Below, piece by piece: positions 5,345 through 7,390 of a stretch of DNA of 7,390 nucleotides. Location of the stretch: positions 1 through 7,390 of the forward strand of contig JAHDWY010000188.1 in the NCBI GenBank assembly GCA_023384315.1. The letters run 5' to 3'. The translations under genes were made by a program, and so were the position numbers. Every line of letters starts with the position of its first letter. The first letter of the stretch is position 1. The notes below the pieces were generated by a model, which saw nothing but the letters and a program-made list of their open reading frames with translations, was not told the DNA's origin and made no database searches. Source of the DNA: Candidatus Hydrogenedentota bacterium. GTDB lineage: Bacteria; Hydrogenedentota; Hydrogenedentia; Hydrogenedentales; SLHB01.

Positions 5345-5545
5345 AAACCGGCGAGGCGCCCGCGCGACCGAAGAGCAGCTCCCTTGGGCGGCGTTCACCC
5401 CCGCCGTCCGCTGGATTTCCGGGGCCGAGTACAGATAGCATGGCAACCGTTCGAATAAGGCATCTTCAGGCGTCTTCTCCAGTCGCGAGGGGCGTGTCGT
5501 TTGGCGAAGACACTGAGGCGTGGAAACCGGAAAGGATAGACCACA

Positions 5546-6268
5546 ATGGTGCGGTGGCGTTTGAAGGGAATCCAGTCGTCGCTTGCCGCGATGGCAATTC
5601 TGTTGGCCGGAGCGTGTGCCAGTACCGGCGAAGAAGGCGCTGCGGCGGCCCCTGAAGAAAGCAACATGCCTGACGTCGATTTCGTCATTACGCACAATAT
5701 CGGCGACGAAGGCGAGGGTCCGCGCACCGAATTTGTTGAGTCCAAGGGCTGGAAGGTTGCCGAGTTCACGGACACCGGTGAGGTCCGCGTGGAGGACGGC
5801 ACGGTCTACATGGCCCCCGGCAACGACATGACCGGCATCACCTGGTGGGGTCCCCTGGTTCGGATGAACTACGAGGTCACCCTCGACGCGAAGCGCACGG
5901 AAGGGAGCGACTTCTTCTGCGCGCTGACCTTCCCCTACGGCGAAGACCCCTGTTCGTTTGTGGTCGGCGGTTGGGGCGGCACCTGTGTCGGCATTTCGTC
6001 CATCGACTATTACGACGCCTACAACAACGAGACCGCCAAGTTTCGCGACTTCGAAATGGATCGCTGGTATCGCATCCGCGTTCGTGTCACGCCGGACAAG
6101 ATTCAGGCCTGGATCGACGACGAACAAATGGTCGACATCGAAACCACCGGGCGCACGATCGGCATCCGCTGGGAAGTGCAACCTTGCGTCCCGTTTGGGA
6201 TTTCGACCTGGCGCACCGGCGGCGCGGTCCGCAACGTGAAGATTCACGCGTTCAATCCGGAGCCATAG
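5546..6268 (+). CDS. Putative lipoprotein with a LamG/DUF1080-like domain
   Basis: This 240-aa exported protein begins with a short basic n-region (MVRWRLK), a hydrophobic stretch (about 13-22) and AGAC ending at Cys24. The last can serve as a lipobox, although position -3 is Ala rather than Leu/Val/Ile, so plain Sec secretion is an alternative. A low-complexity acidic linker follows (about 27-42). From about 60 to 236 the pattern resembles concanavalin-like LamG/DUF1080 (3-keto-disaccharide hydrolase) domains: NYEVTLDAKRTEGSDFFCALTFP (108-130), WYRIRVRVTPDKIQAWIDDE (174-193) and a final GGAVRNVKIHAF. Such domains bind or process carbohydrate outside the cytoplasm. Beyond Cys24 it has four cysteines (125, 136, 147, 214) that could form disulfides. 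AAAGGA lies nine bases before the ATG. The next gene follows after 43 bp, suggesting one operon. Confidence 0.82.
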   Translation: MVRWRLKGIQSSLAAMAILLAGACASTGEEGAAAAPEESNMPDVDFVITHNIGDEGEGPRTEFVESKGWKVAEFTDTGEVRVEDGTVYMAPGNDMTGITWWGPLVRMNYEVTLDAKRTEGSDFFCALTFPYGEDPCSFVVGGWGGTCVGISSIDYYDAYNNETAKFRDFEMDRWYRIRVRVTPDKIQAWIDDEQMVDIETTGRTIGIRWEVQPCVPFGISTWRTGGAVRNVKIHAFNPEP

Positions 6269-6311
6269 GCGCAGCGCGCGGTCAGCGGCGAGATTTCTAA
6301 GGGGTAATGCC

Positions 6312-7390
6312 ATGGTCGCGACCATCATGACCGCTGTGTTTGCGACACTCGCGGCGTCCGAGCCCGTCGCTTTGGTTGCCGATGGCGAAGCGAAGGCCGT
6401 CATCGTTCTACCAGAGAATCCGTTCCCCATCGCCACGTTCGCTGCCGAGGAACTGGTTTACCACATTGAGAAAGCCACTGGAACGAAACTCGAAGTAGGT
6501 ATTGAACCCGCTGCGCCGGAACCGGGGCGGCCCGTGATCTATCTCGGCGCCACCCAGGCCGTGCGCGATGCGGGGATCGAGGTGGATGCGGACTCGAGTG
6601 AAGCCGTTGTACTGCGAACCGTTGGCGACGCGCTCTTCATCGTGGGGAAGGACGCCGACGGCGATCCCCTGAACACGCGCATGACCCACGCCGGTACGCT
6701 TTGGGGCGTCTACGAGATTCTGGAACGTTATCTCGGCGTGCGCTGGCTCTGGCCGGGACCGCTCGGCGAGCATGTTCCGAAGACCGACTCGATCCGGATA
6801 CCAGTACAGGACGAAACAATCGTTCCGCGTTTCAACCAGCGGCTGCTGCGGCCCGGCCTTGGACCAAAAGGGTTCGCCGAAGCACACGAGCGCGTGGCCT
6901 TTTCGCCCGAGGCGCGAGAAGAGTACGCGAGGAACCAGACGCTCTTTCTCCGCCGCCATCGCATGGGTGTGTCCGAGGACAGTTATTATGCCCAGCCCAG
7001 TTCCGGTTCGGGCCATTCGTTCGAGGGCTGGTGGGAAGAGTATGGGGCGGAGCATCCGGACTGGTTTCAACTGAACGCCGACGGCACCCGCGGTCCCCTC
7101 GATCCCAACCGTCCGAATCGTGTGACCATGTGCGTTTCCAATGAGGGGCTCCACGCGGAGATCGTCCGGCGTTGGCAGGAGTTTCGGCAGAAGTATCCGG
7201 ACCAACCTGTGAACATTGGAGTGGGGGAGAACGACGATTCCGGCGCCTGCCTGTGCGAGAAATGCCTTGAATGGAATGGCCCACCGCCCGACCTGAGCGA
7301 CCTCCCCGCGGGGCTCGAGCGTTCCTACGAACCGACCCAGGCATCCAACCGCTACGCGCGGTTCCTGGAGGCGGTGCGGTCGAAGGCAGC
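6312..7390 (+). CDS. DUF4838 / alpha-glucuronidase-like (GH67 N-terminal type) protein, 3'-truncated by window edge
   Basis: The visible 359 residues match DUF4838-type proteins, relatives of the GH67 alpha-glucuronidase N-terminal fold found in polysaccharide-degrading bacteria. The N terminus (MVATIMTAVFATLAAS) is hydrophobic and could be a signal peptide, although it lacks a basic n-region. FAAEELVYHIEKATGTKLEV (43-62) is the GH67N-like segment. GTLWGVYEILERYLGVRWLWPGPLGEHVP (127-155) is a family hallmark. Further on come HSFEGWWEEYGAEHPDWF, the NRVTMCVSNEGLHAEIVRRW stretch and the GENDDSGACLCEKC cysteine-rich motif. The start at ATG 6312 is supported by AAGGGG seven bases upstream. The gene follows the LamG lipoprotein by 43 bp, so the two are probably cotranscribed. 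A role in hydrolysing a uronic-acid-containing or related glycan is inferred; activity has not been shown for most of the family. Confidence 0.88.
   Translation, partial: MVATIMTAVFATLAASEPVALVADGEAKAVIVLPENPFPIATFAAEELVYHIEKATGTKLEVGIEPAAPEPGRPVIYLGATQAVRDAGIEVDADSSEAVVLRTVGDALFIVGKDADGDPLNTRMTHAGTLWGVYEILERYLGVRWLWPGPLGEHVPKTDSIRIPVQDETIVPRFNQRLLRPGLGPKGFAEAHERVAFSPEAREEYARNQTLFLRRHRMGVSEDSYYAQPSSGSGHSFEGWWEEYGAEHPDWFQLNADGTRGPLDPNRPNRVTMCVSNEGLHAEIVRRWQEFRQKYPDQPVNIGVGENDDSGACLCEKCLEWNGPPPDLSDLPAGLERSYEPTQASNRYARFLEAVRSKA

Noticed and set aside
5416..5533. TTTCCGG (5416-5422) complementary to CCGGAAA (5527-5533), which overlaps the lipoprotein Shine-Dalgarno
   Set aside because: A 7-base match over about 100 bases is likely by chance. 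There is no supporting structure such as a riboswitch core.
5279..6436. The methyltransferase frame stays open on the minus strand far upstream, across the lipoprotein gene and into the DUF4838 gene
   Set aside because: The upstream part has no family resemblance and lies antisense to a protein with clear domains. Long stop-free antisense frames are expected in GC-rich coding DNA. A Shine-Dalgarno supports the start at 5278.

Overview
The window is bacterial, and most of it is GC-rich. It looks like a free-living heterotroph with large surface and glycan-handling gene sets, such as a member of Planctomycetota, Lentisphaerota, Hydrogenedentota or a related lineage. That placement is inferred from gene content: a DUF4838/GH67-N-type glycosidase-like protein, a LamG-like lipoprotein and an Eis-type acetyltransferase. 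No phylogenetic marker in the window settles it.

Layout, left to right. (1) Positions 1-1217 (+) hold the 3' part of a MacB-type ABC transporter permease, cut by the left edge. (2) Positions 1297-2502 (+) encode an Eis-like GNAT N-acetyltransferase with a C-terminal SCP2-like domain, probably transcribed from its own extended -10 promoter. (3) Positions 2673-3175 (+) hold a type II toxin-antitoxin operon: a 68-aa antitoxin of the 'putative addiction module component' family and a ParE/RelE-fold toxin, joined by a one-base TGATG overlap and preceded by a perfect 8-bp inverted repeat. (4) Positions 3176-3488 have no gene but contain several hairpins. (5) Positions 3489-4049 (-) encode an unrecognised 186-aa protein with a strong Shine-Dalgarno and a dyad over its likely promoter. 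(6) Positions 4214-4300 (+) are a complete tRNA-Leu(CAA) with encoded CCA, a good promoter and a Rho-independent terminator. (7) Positions 4355-5278 (-) encode a class I SAM-dependent methyltransferase with an N-terminal zinc-ribbon-like part. (8) Positions 5546-6268 and 6312-7390 (+), divergent from the methyltransferase, form a likely operon of a LamG-like lipoprotein and a DUF4838 (alpha-glucuronidase-like) protein cut by the right edge.

The block between the acetyltransferase and the tRNA is clearly more AT-rich than its flanks. Hand counts give about 40% GC at 3721-3840 against about 68% at 2281-2400. It carries a toxin-antitoxin pair and an orphan gene next to a tRNA, which suggests a small acquired island, although no integrase or att repeat is visible. 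The last two genes fit extracellular or periplasmic handling of a (uronic-acid-containing?) polysaccharide. The remaining genes appear to be independent units. I see no clear evidence of a wholly new multi-gene system. The least explained elements are the 186-aa orphan with its dyad-covered promoter and the hairpin-rich gap at 3176-3488.
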